DNA from: Plectosphaerella cucumerina
Taxonomy: Eukaryota > Ascomycota > Sordariomycetes > Glomerellales > Plectosphaerellaceae
DNA length: 64,000 nucleotides
Reading direction: 5' to 3'
Assembly: GCA_020746995.1 (NCBI GenBank)
Contig: JAGPXD010000002.1
Span: 6,696,001-6,760,000, forward strand
A program made the position numbers and the translations under genes. How positions within the stretch are numbered: the first letter of the stretch is position 1; each line of letters starts with the position of its first letter. The notes beneath the pieces were generated by a model, which saw nothing but the letters and a program-made list of their open reading frames with translations, did no database searches and had not been told where the DNA came from. Shown in pieces: positions 12,242-23,383 of this stretch.

Positions 12242-12918
12242 TTACTCAATCTTGCCAACGGCCCATTCCTTGCGCTTCACGCCCATCTCGACCGCGGCAA
12301 GGCCCCAGTCCTCGCCGTGGTTGTGGCTGCCGCTCGTGATTCCAGCACGGGCCTGAGCCTGCTCGTCGTTGAGAACGGTCAGAACGCCAAACACCACGGG
12401 CACGCCGGTATCAAGCTGAACGCGCATCAGGCCGTGTGAGGCCGAGTCGGCAATGTACTCGAAGTGCATCGTCTCGCCCTTGATCAGGACGCCCACAGCG
12501 ATGATGGCGTCGAACGGTCCGCCGGCCACGTCGGCACTGGCGGAGCCGGACAGGGCGGAAAGGTCGGTGGTGGAGGAGGCGAGGAGATCTCCTGCGGAGG
12601 AGGCGCCTGCCTTGGAGGACTGGACCTGGGAGGCAGCGAAGAGTCTGTCGAGGCACGAAGGCCGGTCAGCTTGAGTCTCCAGGACTCGCATGGTGCTGGG
12701 GCGGGCTCGTACCTCTGAACGCCAATGGGCAGCTCCCACGCGCCGGGAACGGACTGGATGACGATGTTGCTCTCCTTGACTCCGCAGGCGAGCAGCTTGT
12801 CCTTGGCTCCCCTGACGAGGGGCTCGATGATGGTCTCGTTCCAGCGCGCGTGGACGATGCCGATGCGGAGGCCGCTGCCGTCGTGCTGCTGCGGGGTAGG
12901 GCCCTTGAGAGACGACAT
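12242..12918 (-). CDS. RIB4: 6,7-dimethyl-8-ribityllumazine synthase
   Basis: Exons 12918-12713 and 12644-12242 give 202 residues. The 68-bp intron starts GTACGA and ends GACAG, with GCTGACC as branch site. The enzyme condenses 5-amino-6-ribitylamino-uracil with dihydroxybutanone phosphate, the penultimate step of riboflavin synthesis. Visible signatures are GIVHARWNE near 20-28, SVPGAWELP at 56-64 and IKGETMHFEYIAD at 123-135, where His129 is the catalytic histidine. SGSHNHGEDWG lies near the C-terminus. A Ser/Ala-rich insertion at about 76-110 lengthens the fungal enzyme relative to bacterial ones. Strand and domain order match the family throughout. The gene is divergent from the MutL homologue downstream on the plus strand, about 870 bp away. 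Confidence 0.95.
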
Positions 12919-13788
12919 GGTGGATGGCGAGAGCGATTGGGAGGCGGGGAACGGGTGTGGCTGGATGTCGAGCTCGGGAAGGCTTTGTGGGCTATGGCGG
13001 GATGTTCAGCTGTGTCGATGATGTCCGGTGTTCGGTGTGCAATGGGGTGGTGGTTTGGTCACGACTTCCCAGGTTCGACGCTGGACCCCGCGTGCGCCAT
13101 CATGGTGCGGGGCAACCGAGATGCGGAAAGTCCACGCGACTGGAATGCGCCGGGGGTTGATATGGGTAAGTACCCACTAAGATGTTGAGCTTGTCTTCGA
13201 CGCCCTGGATGACACCGCTGACAATTGATGGGTTTGAGTAAGAGCTAGATGGTGCTCCAAGACATGGCTTGTCACCATGGTGATGCTTTTTGTTTCTTGG
13301 ATCGTACATCGTAAGACGGAGACCTTGGGAGGTTTGGACCCTGAAACACCCGTGCCGTTTCTCTGGAAACTGTACACCATTAAGGCTCGGGGGCGTCAGT
13401 ACACGAGCTGCCTGTATTCTCAAAGCTCGTTGCTCTCATCATGATGCTAGAAAACCCTCATTGCCATTCATTTGGTCTTGTCGAGAGGTGGGTGGCTCTT
13501 GCCATGGGATACCTGAGCGACATGTTGGCAGGAGCCGAGAGCAGGAAGGCACGACCTGGGTCCTTCCCTCCCTGACACTTCCGCATGTCCTAAAGTCTTC
13601 GAGGCCCTCGTTTTCCCCTCTGCCAGAAGATGTCCTGTCTGTATCGAAGTATTTCTGTGTCGTCTGGCTTGCTCACCCTGTCGATGATCTCGTGGCCGAT
13701 ATGTGCCGCGAAGCCTCTCTCTGCCCATCTCTCTTGATCTACCCATTTGGCAATCCGCCGAAGCAGCCAAGATTCACGCTCGCTCGAC
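12919..13788. promoter_or_regulatory. Shared divergent upstream region of RIB4 and the MLH2-like gene
   Basis: About 870 bp lie between two divergent starts, so both promoters must be here. Small open frames on both strands (for example 13100-13423 - and 13290-13859 +) look like chance frames. I recognise no specific operator. Confidence 0.5.
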
Positions 13789-16671
13789 ATGCCAATCGAA
13801 AAGCTGCCAAATTCAACTGCCCTCCGGCTCAAGTCCACTGTTCTACTCCTGACCTCTGATGCCGTCGTCAAGGAGCTCGTCGACAATGCTTTGGACGCAG
13901 AAGCCAGCAGCATCGAGGTGCAAATATCTGCCAACACCATCGACAAGATCCAAGTCAGAGACAACGGCACGGGAATCAACCCACAAGACTATGCTTCACT
14001 GGCACGTCCGTCTCATACGAGCAAGCTACGGTCCTTTGATGAGCTTCAACTCAAGGCTGGCCAAACACTGGGCTTCAGGGGAGATGCCCTCGCCAGCGCG
14101 ACTGACATCGCGCAAACCACAATCGTCACAAGAACGGCCGCCGACGCTGTTGCCATGAAACTGGAATTTCTCCCAAATGCAAGGGGCGAGCAGTCACCCA
14201 GGCCAGTCTCAGCTCCGGTGGGAACAACAGTCACGCTTCTCCGCCTCTTCGACGGCATGCCTGTCCGTAAAAAGGAGTACACGAAGAAGGCCCCGCATTT
14301 CATCAGCAGCATCAGGAGACAGCTCCTAGCCTACGTATTGGCGAGACCTCATGTCAAAATCACCTTCAAAGTTCTTGGCGAGACCAGAAAGTCCGACTGG
14401 TCATATGCACCTGCGCGACCACCGTCGGCTAGGGATGCTGCCACACAAGGCCTTGGCCTTGAAGTCGTCTCCAACTGCATCAGCAAGACGTTTGTTGGCT
14501 TGTCGACGGCGACTCCGGAGCCTAGCAACACAGTCGAACCCCCTGCGACACCACAATTCAAAGCGCTGATGCCGAAGCCAGGAGCACATGGCAAAGCAAT
14601 CTCTGGCCATGGCGCCTTCATATCGATTGATTCACGCCCCGTGACAGCACTTCGTGGGACCATGAAGAAGATTGCAGATATGTTCAAGGCTCATCTTCGT
14701 CGACACCTGGGCTCCAAAGAGCAAGTGACCAAGCCGTTTTTGCAGCTTGACATTGCAACAACGCCGGGCAGCTACGACGTCAACATCACTTCCGCGAAGG
14801 ATGAAGTGATGTTTGTAAGGGAACAAGAGCTGCTGCGACTTTTCGAGGAGATGTGCTTGGAAGTCTACCCGTTGGTGTCCACGCTGACGGAACCCCCTTC
14901 GTCTACATCGAAGGTAGATGTACCCGATGGGACACTACTGGAGCCAGACATTTCGGACCCTATTCTCAACGAGCCTACCACGATAAGAAAACGAGGTGTT
15001 CGCGGGGAAACGCCAGGCTTTTTTGTGCCGAGCAATCTACAAGAGCTGGCAACCCTTCAAGACATGGACACCGAACGAGATCGTTTACAGGACGCACTGG
15101 ACCACACGCTTCCAGGGATGGGAGGGGGCCAGCTGCCAAACACGCCTTTCCAATTCTCGGACCATAGGGACGAAGACGGGTCAAGGTCCCCCGCGGTGTT
15201 AACCCAAGCAAGACTTGTCGGAAGCAAGATCGATTTGATGAGAACAAAGACGACCAGCACGGTAGACGAATCGACTCCGAGCCTTTCCGTGGTGCCATGG
15301 TCCGATGATCTCGACGGCCCAGGAGATGCATCGAGCACAATACGAGAGAAGTCCAACCCATGGGTGATCGCCAAGTCCGCCGCCAGAGATCCCAAGGCGA
15401 CTGTCGTGCCCAGAGCAACCAGCCCTCCTCCGACCCCCCAGGCTTTCGATGCGGGAACTCAAAACCAGATCTCACCAGTTTCATCAGACTCGCTGCCTGG
15501 GATCCACAAACAAGCGGGCTCCGTTATGTTGACACCAACCTACGGATGCTCTCCCGCGATCTCGCGGAACCCAAAGACCCGCGGTGCGGCCAAGGTGCAG
15601 TACCAGAGTACCGACATGGCGGGTATCTCCAGACCCATCCTCCGAGACAGGCTCCAAGCCAAGCTCCAGGATGTTCCTCTATGTCTCAACTTCCTCTCTG
15701 AACTCAGCAACATGGACGAGCCAGAAGTCGACAGTGGAAGAGATCTCTTTCTTGTTGGCCGCCAACAAGCCAGCCCTGTGCAAGTCCCAGACCCGACTTC
15801 AGTGGTGGACAACTGCCGCAATCTATCGAGTATCGAAGCATATCTGGTCCAAGATCCAGAGCACCGACGCCAGACACTGGGCTTTCAGGAGCAGTCATGG
15901 CTCGAAAATACGGACAGGATGGAAGAAGGTGCTCCGTGGATAAGTCACCAGGCCTCGAGTCCTGGCGTACTTACTCAGATGCGGAAACAACAGCAAAGTG
16001 AAAGAAACACCATTGGCAGTCGCCCTATTGCGTCACCCATGACACTTCATCAATACTTGGGAGGAGCCACCGGCGGTATCGAAGACAGCCCTCGTCCGGT
16101 CAATGCATGCATTGGTCAGCCAGACGAAGCGACTGCTTCAGGTGAGCCTCATCAGCACCATCACCTCACCGCGACCACATCCCTGGGGCGTTCGACGCAG
16201 GCCGTCTGGGAGGAACTTGGCTCCAGGGAGCCCATGATCAATATGGATAGTCCGCCAGACGAAGGTCATCGAGTTTCCCGAGAGACGAGTACGGCATGTT
16301 CCCCTTCCCGCATGCCCCTCAAGGCTCGTCGTACAAGAAGTCGTCTCAACTCACGGCAGAGAAGCACGTCTCAGGTGGGCTCAAAGACGCCAAAGCGGCT
16401 CAGATCCAGCGGACTTCCACTGGAAAGGATAGAGAAGCCAACGGCCGGGACCCAGCTTGTGATCAACCACGTCGACATGAAATCATTGGCCCTGAACATG
16501 GACTTGATGGCCACTTACGACGCCTACATCCTCACCGGGGCTCTGGACTACACCTTGCGCGGGCGTAAGCAACTGGACGGACCCGTGGGACGTTGTCTTC
16601 AGACGGTTGCAACGAATTGGCTTCGCGATATGGTGGCCACAGCAGATCGACCTGAAACCCGGCCTCGGTGA
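13789..16671 (+). CDS. MLH2: MutL-family mismatch repair protein, MLH2 / human PMS1 type
   Basis: This single exon encodes 960 residues. The N-terminal GHKL ATPase is clear: KELVDNALDA with catalytic Glu29 and Asn33, VRDNGTGI near 56-63, and GFRGDAL near 93-99. The GTTVTLLRLFDGMPVRKKE block follows. The opening PIEKLPNST resembles yeast Mlh2 and human PMS1 (KQLPAATV) more than Mlh1, Mlh3 or yeast Pms1. The middle, about 380-880, is long and disordered. I find no DQHAxxE(x)4E endonuclease motif, which agrees with the non-catalytic MLH2 branch; that protein pairs with Mlh1 and limits gene-conversion tracts in yeast. The C-terminus is short and I cannot align it with confidence. The frame is open upstream of 13789 without an ATG, so 13789 is the first usable start. 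Confidence 0.82.
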   Translation: MPIEKLPNSTALRLKSTVLLLTSDAVVKELVDNALDAEASSIEVQISANTIDKIQVRDNGTGINPQDYASLARPSHTSKLRSFDELQLKAGQTLGFRGDALASATDIAQTTIVTRTAADAVAMKLEFLPNARGEQSPRPVSAPVGTTVTLLRLFDGMPVRKKEYTKKAPHFISSIRRQLLAYVLARPHVKITFKVLGETRKSDWSYAPARPPSARDAATQGLGLEVVSNCISKTFVGLSTATPEPSNTVEPPATPQFKALMPKPGAHGKAISGHGAFISIDSRPVTALRGTMKKIADMFKAHLRRHLGSKEQVTKPFLQLDIATTPGSYDVNITSAKDEVMFVREQELLRLFEEMCLEVYPLVSTLTEPPSSTSKVDVPDGTLLEPDISDPILNEPTTIRKRGVRGETPGFFVPSNLQELATLQDMDTERDRLQDALDHTLPGMGGGQLPNTPFQFSDHRDEDGSRSPAVLTQARLVGSKIDLMRTKTTSTVDESTPSLSVVPWSDDLDGPGDASSTIREKSNPWVIAKSAARDPKATVVPRATSPPPTPQAFDAGTQNQISPVSSDSLPGIHKQAGSVMLTPTYGCSPAISRNPKTRGAAKVQYQSTDMAGISRPILRDRLQAKLQDVPLCLNFLSELSNMDEPEVDSGRDLFLVGRQQASPVQVPDPTSVVDNCRNLSSIEAYLVQDPEHRRQTLGFQEQSWLENTDRMEEGAPWISHQASSPGVLTQMRKQQQSERNTIGSRPIASPMTLHQYLGGATGGIEDSPRPVNACIGQPDEATASGEPHQHHHLTATTSLGRSTQAVWEELGSREPMINMDSPPDEGHRVSRETSTACSPSRMPLKARRTRSRLNSRQRSTSQVGSKTPKRLRSSGLPLERIEKPTAGTQLVINHVDMKSLALNMDLMATYDAYILTGALDYTLRGRKQLDGPVGRCLQTVATNWLRDMVATADRPETRPR

Positions 16672-16725
16672 GCTTGGTCTTGAGGCACATTCAACCAGTG
16701 ATGATGAGTCCAACTTCTTCAATGG

Positions 16726-16815
16726 GGACGCTCTGTTCAATGTGGACGCTCTGTTCAATGTGGACGCTCTGTTCAATGTGGACGCTCTGTTCAATGTGGA
16801 CGCTCTGTTCAATGT
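16726..16815 (+). repeat. Perfect 18-bp tandem repeat, five copies
   Basis: The unit GGACGCTCTGTTCAATGT is repeated exactly five times, head to tail, starting 55 bp after the MLH2-like stop codon. The unit is a multiple of three, so one frame reads DALFNV repeatedly, but no gene is evident there. Perfect identity suggests recent expansion by replication slippage or unequal exchange. It probably lies in the 3' UTR. Confidence 0.97.
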
Positions 16816-19357
16816 GGTCAGGATGACGGCGGGCTGTTTGGACAGCCACACGTCAGCAGAGGGGGAAACGGGGTCTGTGCTGTGGGAAACAAAGGGTTCT
16901 GATGACTCTTGTGCGCTGTGATGTTCAGTGGGTTGGCAATTTCAGGTGGGATTTTGGGCGGCAAGTGGCTGGAAGTTTACAACAGCAGATGTCGAAGCGC
17001 TCGTTTCGAACTCTGGCAGACAGCGGGCGGGGCTTGTCAGAGGAGAACAATGTTTTGGGCGCTATAGCTCCTTTGTTCCAATATAGCCTACTACGTCGTA
17101 CGATGCCAGAATGACTGTGCCATGATGAGATAAGGATTCGCTTCGATCCTTTCATCGGAGCCTTTTTGCAGAATGAGAGCGGCAACACGAGAGGCGGCCT
17201 CGCTGGGCTGGGGTGGCGTGTGGAGAGATTTCTTTAAATAGCAATCACCTACCCAGCCGACCGTCTTGGCTTCCAACCCCGGCTCAAGCGATCGACGGAG
17301 GCTGGAGCTGCTAAATGAAGCCCTGTATGCTCGCCGAGTACCGTGTGAGCCTTCTACCGACGTGTAGGACGTCCTAATGCCGTCCAGCATTGAAACGCTG
17401 GGCGAAGGATGAGGGCTGTGGCCACGCTGGGTTGGCATTCGCTGCCGGGAGAAGAGTCAGCAAGTGTTATTACCTCATCCTTGGTGCACATGAGATCGGG
17501 GCACGATTACTGGTGACAAGAAAACGGGCTACGTCAGGGAACTTCAAGAGGGAGGGGATGTAGGTATGGCGCCGGCAAGGTGCCGTCCAAGGACTTGGTT
17601 GCGAGGTGTGTTGAGATGAACGAGCCGGAGCGTGAGAGAGGGAGGAGTTCTCAAGGAGTTATTGTTTCTGTCTCATCTCATTTGGTGGCATGTGCTTGGG
17701 GGATGCTCGCACAAAGTGTTGCCGTAGCGTCGAAGAACCGAAATAGGGGAACGTGCCTGGCAACCTGGTGAGGATGGCAACGGGAGGACCTGGAAGCGGA
17801 CCCCGTATTGAGCTCGCTCAGGGCCCCTGTTGACAGCCCGAACATTTGCGGTGGTGTCGGTGAATAAAATTAAGAGTTGGAGCAGCCGCTACCTCAGCCA
17901 CCGAGCGTCAGTTATCGAAAAAAAGGTGGACAACGTCATCTGGGAGCTAGCTACGAGTAGCGTCCAATGTTGAGCAATCCCATCTTCGTCAACCGCGTTT
18001 ACGAGGAGCACAGCCTCGGACACCCCCGGTCAGTGTCCTTGTGGATGCCCGGAAGGGCTGCGATGTTGGCTGCTTGGGCCGGGTCGGCTCACGCTATCCG
18101 TTTGGCGACCCACCATCACGCTGTAGCTGGTAACTCTGCGCTGGCCGACGGTCCCCGGGAGACGCTGGACACTGGAGGAGGCGAGGGGGTGGGGGGGCTG
18201 TGGTCCTGCTGGACAGGCATCCCACGGCGCCGTCGTTGAATACGGATCTCCGGGCATTCGAGCGGAGAGAGCTTCAAGTTGGGCTGGACAGGCTGGACAG
18301 GGACACAAACACTGTGAGATTGGTACCTTTCGGCGGGCGAAAGAGGAGCGACACCCCAGTCGGAGTCAAGATGACGGGCAGGCAGGCACCGGCGTGAGCT
18401 CCACCCCAAAATGTCTGGCGCCCTCCAGCTGCCTGTAGTAAGGCAGGCGCGGCCCTGGCCGGGGGGCTCTTGGTAATGGCGCCCGGGCAAGGGGAGGGAA
18501 AGAACCTAGGCAGTTCACCTCCACCGGCAGCGGCAGCGTCTCGGCCTTCGTGCGCTCGTACCAGATCCGAACGGGCGGACTGGATGGACACTGCAGTCCC
18601 AGTAAGCCCTGCCTTGCTCTGCTCTGCCGCCGGCCTCCGGCACGCGCTCCTTGCGCTTCAGCCTCTTTTTCCCTCCTTGCAGCGGTGCTCCTTCGATCTT
18701 GCTGTGCCGCTTGTGGTGGCTTGCAGGTGACCACACTGTAATCTATTCCGTCCCGTCACGGTCGTCGTCTGTTTCTCGCCTCCCCCTCCTAAACCTCGAC
18801 CTGGACATACACTACCCTGTGTTTCTTTGCACACGGGCGCCCGGCCTGACATCGCAAGACCCCCCATCCCGGACCAGCCAGTACCCCGTGCCGTGCCGTA
18901 CCGTACCGTACCGTATCGCACCTACGAAGAGAAGAGAGCAAAGGCATTCTGTGCCCACGCCGCTCGCTTCCCGACGACCACCCCCGAAATCGCGTCCCCC
19001 GGCCTCTGCTCCTGGCCCTGTTCCGAATTCGAGCCCGAGTAAAGATGCGCCAGCAGTCCTGACAAGGCCAAAAGATTTCCCGCTCGAGAGATCGCGCCTC
19101 TCTTTCTCTCCGATATCCCCGGCCGGCCGCAGCTCTTCCTCGATTCCCGCGGTAGAGCTCCGCGACCCCGAATGCTGCCTGCATCCGACTGCGCCCCCAT
19201 CCCGCCGCGTCTCGAAAGACATGCTGTGCCCGAGTACATTGAACATGGGAATCATCGTGCTGCGCCGTCGCCATCATCACTCGTTTTGATATCCTCTCGC
19301 TTCCTTCTTCGACGCCCGCGCCGACACTCGCTCTCGCGCACCACACACTCGCTCACC
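16816..19357. other. Intergenic region and leader of the TRP-like gene
   Basis: About 2.5 kb without a recognisable gene. From about 18600 the plus strand is C/T-rich and reads like the promoter and 5' leader of the gene starting at 19358. A short microsatellite of six CCGTR pentamers lies at 18886-18915. Open frames here (for example 18651-19289 +) are leader sequence with skewed composition. Confidence 0.55.
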
Positions 19358-22300
19358 ATGGCGCGCAACGACCTGCGCTCGCCTCGCCCGTCCCCTCGAT
19401 GGGCCCCGGCGATCTTCTCGACCTTTGCCGCCGTCCTCCTCTTCTCCTGCCTGGTCGGCACAGCCAACGCCGCCCATGTCCTCTTCGAAAACTGCCTCCG
19501 CGACTCCTACAAGCGAGGCGACCCTCCTCCACTGCAATGGGTGCCGTTCGACGTGGACGCCAGCTTCGTCACCAATGGCGAGAACAAGACTCTTGAGGTC
19601 ATCATGTGGGGGAACGTAACCGGTTCGCGGTTTACCAGCCCTCTTCCACCGCCGGGGAGTCCGGAATGGGAAAACCCGGACGAGACGAATGGAAAGATCC
19701 TCCGTGACCCGGAAGGACAGAACCAAAGGATCACTACTCTGCTCTCCAAGGTTGACTTCCTCAGCTACGGAACACCCAACGACCTCGGGGACTTTTGCAA
19801 CGATGAGCTGGTCAATGCCCAATGCCCGCTTGCGCCAGTCTTTGATGCAAATATGTACGTCTCTACTCCTGCGTCTTGCTACTTCTCCTGCTAACATTCC
19901 CTGCCAAGCTCGCCCCACGAACTTCCCTCCGTTAACCTGACGCGAAACTTCACTTCCTCATACGCCTTCACATCCTTCTCCGCAACCTTTATTATAATCT
20001 ACGGCGATCACAACGCTACCAACGTCGGCTGCGTCTCGGCTACAATCACCCCTGACCTTGGATCCCATGCCGGTCTTGTAGCTTGGCTGCCCCTCGTCAT
20101 CCTCATCCTGGTCGCCTTCGCCACCATATTCGCCAGCATCTTCAGCCCTTGGGGCAGCAGTGACGTCTTCCGCTGGACGTCCAACTTCGGCAGAGATGCC
20201 GACCTCCTGCGGCTGGTCACGCCTGGATTTGGCGATTGCCTGCAGTACATCCAGTTCGTGGTCTTGACTGGCGGCCTGTCGCTGAGCTACCCCGGTTTCT
20301 ATCAGCCCATCGTCAGCCAGGCCGGCTGGTCTGTTCTCATGTTCAACGAGAGCCTGGCAAGCAGCAAGCCGGGCTGGCAAGCTGTCCAGGATGGGATCTA
20401 TGTCACCGACGCCACCTCGGGCCTCCAGGGACTGGCACAGCTCATGGGCATTCCTGACGTCGAGGACATCTGGGTCGGCATGATCGTCTGGCTTCTGGCT
20501 ATCATCGGCGTCATGCTGGTCCTCATCCAGCTCGGCTTCTTCCTTCGCTGGGTGTTCCGACTAGTGAGTCGCACCCAGGAGGAAGACCTCCGTGCGAAGA
20601 ACCTGCCGTTCTCGCTCGGCAACATCATCCGCATCGTCTTCAACTACTTCCTGCTACCCATCGTGGCCCTCTCCACCTACCAGCTCGCCGTCGCAGGCGA
20701 GTCCAAAGGAGTACCCGTCGCCTTGGCCGCTGTCACAATCGTCATTCTGGTTGGCTTCGCAGCGTGGCTCCTCTTTCTCATCATCCGAACACGCCCAAGG
20801 GCGGTGTTGTTCGACGACCTCCCTACCGTTCTTCTCTACGGGCCTCTTTACAACACTTACTCTGACGAGACTGCCACCTTTGCCCTGATTCCCGTGGTGC
20901 TCACATTTGTACGGGGCATCGCTATCGGTGGCGTTCAGACCGCGGGCATCGCCCAGATCGTCATGTTGGCCATTTGTGAGGTCGTCCAGGTTCTCACCGT
21001 TCACGCTTTCCGACCCTTCAGCTCTCCGACATCGATGAATGCATACCACACCCTCTTCTCAGTTCTGCGGTTCACCACAGTCATGCTCATGGTGGCATTT
21101 GTCCATGAGCTTGGCGTTACCGAGGGTCCCAAGGGCTGGATCGGCTACGCGATTCTCATTACCCATGCCGGCGTTCTTATCCTTGGATTCCTTCTCAACG
21201 CCGTGCAGACGATTGTGGAGGTTACCGCCCGGCTCATGGGAGCTGGGGGCGAAGATGGTCTGGCGAGGGGTGGGCTTGCCAAGATCTTTGGCATGCGTCA
21301 GCTGCAGCGCCGTATCTCGCGGCGTGGCACTGCTCATTCCCGTCAGAGTCAGATATCGAGCGCTGCCATGCTCGATAGGGATGAGGTGACGAAGTCTGGG
21401 TACACGATGGCGAATGGACGGGGACGGAGCGAGTCGGCAGGCAGTGGGTTCCTGCTACGAGGCCACAACAGAAACTCGTCAGCCCTGGACAGCATCGATG
21501 CCCTATCCATGCCTACCCGAGCCATGGACAGTGGAAGCGTCTTCACTCCGACCACGCCCGGCGAGGCCAGCACATTCTCCTTCCTCCCATCCCCCGGAGC
21601 AGCCACTCGCCCACAAGCCGCGCTCACCATGGAGGCTTCCGATCCCTATTACCGACCTCCGCGGTTGAGGGGCGACACTCTGACCGGCTCATTCACATCC
21701 GACCGGCGGAGGTCTATCGCCGATTCGCGACGATATAGCCAGGTTCTCGGGGTCCCTCCAGACGTCATCGATGGCGACATGCCGATAGACCGGGCGCAGA
21801 CTCCCGCTCCTGCCCCCGTTACTCTCCCCTCAAGAGCAGACTATGCCACGAGAGAAGTCGACTTTTACTATGGCGTTCGGGGGCCGGCTCTGAATTCTGA
21901 AGGTCTCGGCCGGAAGCTCGGTACTGGCCCTGCAGATCCAACCGGTCCCATGGCCTCGGCCGCTGGGTGGTTCCGGACATTACTTGGGGGCAAGACCAAA
22001 GAGAAAGGGAAAGGTTTCGAGGTTGTTCGCAGCGCGAGGATGGCTCCCGCCATGCGCGGTCCTGGGGGCGGATTCAGCGACGAGCCTCCCCCAGAAGGCA
22101 TTCCCGTCGCCATGGGCGTCCTCAGGAATGGGCCGATCGATTCCGACGACGACGACGAGCCAGCACGAAAGGTCCCCGAGCAGACACAGAGTGATCTGCT
22201 CACAGGTGATGCGTCCACCATAAGCGACGATCGACCGCGAGTATCAGACGCCCCACCGACCCTGCCTGGAATCGACGCTGGCGACAGCATTGGCTTCCCC

Positions 22301-22813
22301 AGTCGAGCCGTGTCCACTACAAGTGGGCAAACATACACCAGCCGACGAGCGGAAGTCCAGCACCCTGAGTTCGACCTCGATGTGCCGGAGATACCCAGGA
22401 AAAGCTCAAAACGACACTCTGGGGCAGACTTTCCACTTCCCTCACCTCCCTCCCTTAACGTGGTCCCTCCTGCCTCTCCATCCGGGAACGGGCCTCAAAA
22501 GTCCTTGCGTGGCGCCTCTTCTCGAGGGCTCGGAGAGTCAGAGTCGGGCAATCGGCTTCCCTTCCATCGTTCCGAATCTCAACGAAGGCGATCAGGATCT
22601 TCCATGGGCGTCACGGACGACAGCAACCAGGAAACTTCCGTGTCACCATCACCGGACGATAGGCCGACCAGCTTCGGTTTCGTCCCGCAACACAGCATCA
22701 ACCGTGTCGATCCGGATCAGCTCCAGAACGTCGATCTACTGGGCACATCAGCGGAGCTGGTAGACGAGAGGAACGCCTCCCGCTCAAATTCACGGGAAGG
22801 ACGATCCTTCTGA
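19358..22813 (+). CDS. TRP-like / flavin-carrier (FLC) family integral membrane protein
   Basis: Exons 19358-19854 and 19909-22813 give 1133 residues. The 54-bp intron has GTACGT, GCTAAC and AAG. Layout: a signal peptide at about 1-38 ending in an ANA-type cleavage site, a lumenal or extracellular ML-like domain to about 215 with paired cysteines and N-glycosylation sequons, then about nine membrane helices at 222-605 (first helix near 223-246). A cytosolic tail of about 520 residues, rich in Ser, Pro and Arg, follows. This is the ML-like plus TRP (PF14558/PF06011) architecture of fungal TRP-like and FLC proteins, tied to ER haem/FAD transport, calcium and cell-wall stress. An in-frame ATG at 19172 would bury the signal peptide. 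The ATG at 19358 has a CACCATGG context and is preferred. The substrate is not deducible. Confidence 0.87.
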
Positions 22814-23383
22814 GAACAATATCGACGATACTTGTTTTTTCTCGAGGCAACAATCATTTCATAATGGCGTTGAATTGGGGTATGACGCTTGCACAAGCGA
22901 CGGCGTATCAAAAAATGAAGGAGGGGCCATAGCTGCGGTGTTCAGCCTGACTTGCATCATTCCTTTCGCAGGTGGCCTTGATTGCTCGGCGGAGAGTAAT
23001 GCGTTGCACATATTTTTGGATGGCAAATCTTCCGTCATTTGATGATAGATATAGCAGTACTTAACTAATATCACGAGATCATGAACTGTTACCATTGGTT
23101 CCTCTCCACAAGCATCCATGACGTGAAATTCAGGGGGTTCGGTGTGTTTCTCACCGAACCCACCACGAAGCCCCACAACCCGCCTTATCGGGCCTGACGA
23201 CAGATGAATAAAAGTTGCGATAAGAATTTTTCTCGACAAACCGAAGCTCAAGCAGCTGTCGCCGCCACTCACAAGTTGAAATCGAGACTGTCACTTTGAT
23301 CGAGAACGTCACTTTTTCTCACCAAAACACACCCAATACGCCGCTCATATTCCTACTTATTCAACTACTCACACACACGAAGC
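22814..23383. promoter_or_regulatory. Intergenic region with the ACL4 promoter
   Basis: This 570-bp gap holds the TRP-like gene terminator and the ACL4 promoter. It contains a strong 10-bp hairpin (listed separately). On the minus strand at about 23224-23234 there is a GAAAAATT core resembling the ribosomal-RNA-processing element of yeast ribosome-biogenesis promoters. The second point is a weak motif match. Confidence 0.45.
23135..23161. repeat. Perfect 10-bp inverted repeat with 7-nt loop
   Basis: GGGTTCGGTG (23135-23144) and CACCGAACCC (23152-23161) pair exactly around TGTTTCT. The hairpin lies 320 bp after the TRP-like stop and 223 bp before the ACL4 start. There is no T-run, so it is not a classical terminator. 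It could be a palindromic protein-binding site or an RNA structure in the 3' UTR. Confidence 0.9.

Noticed and set aside
16980..17020. B-box-like TTCGAAAC on the minus strand
   Set aside because: No cloverleaf can be folded around it.
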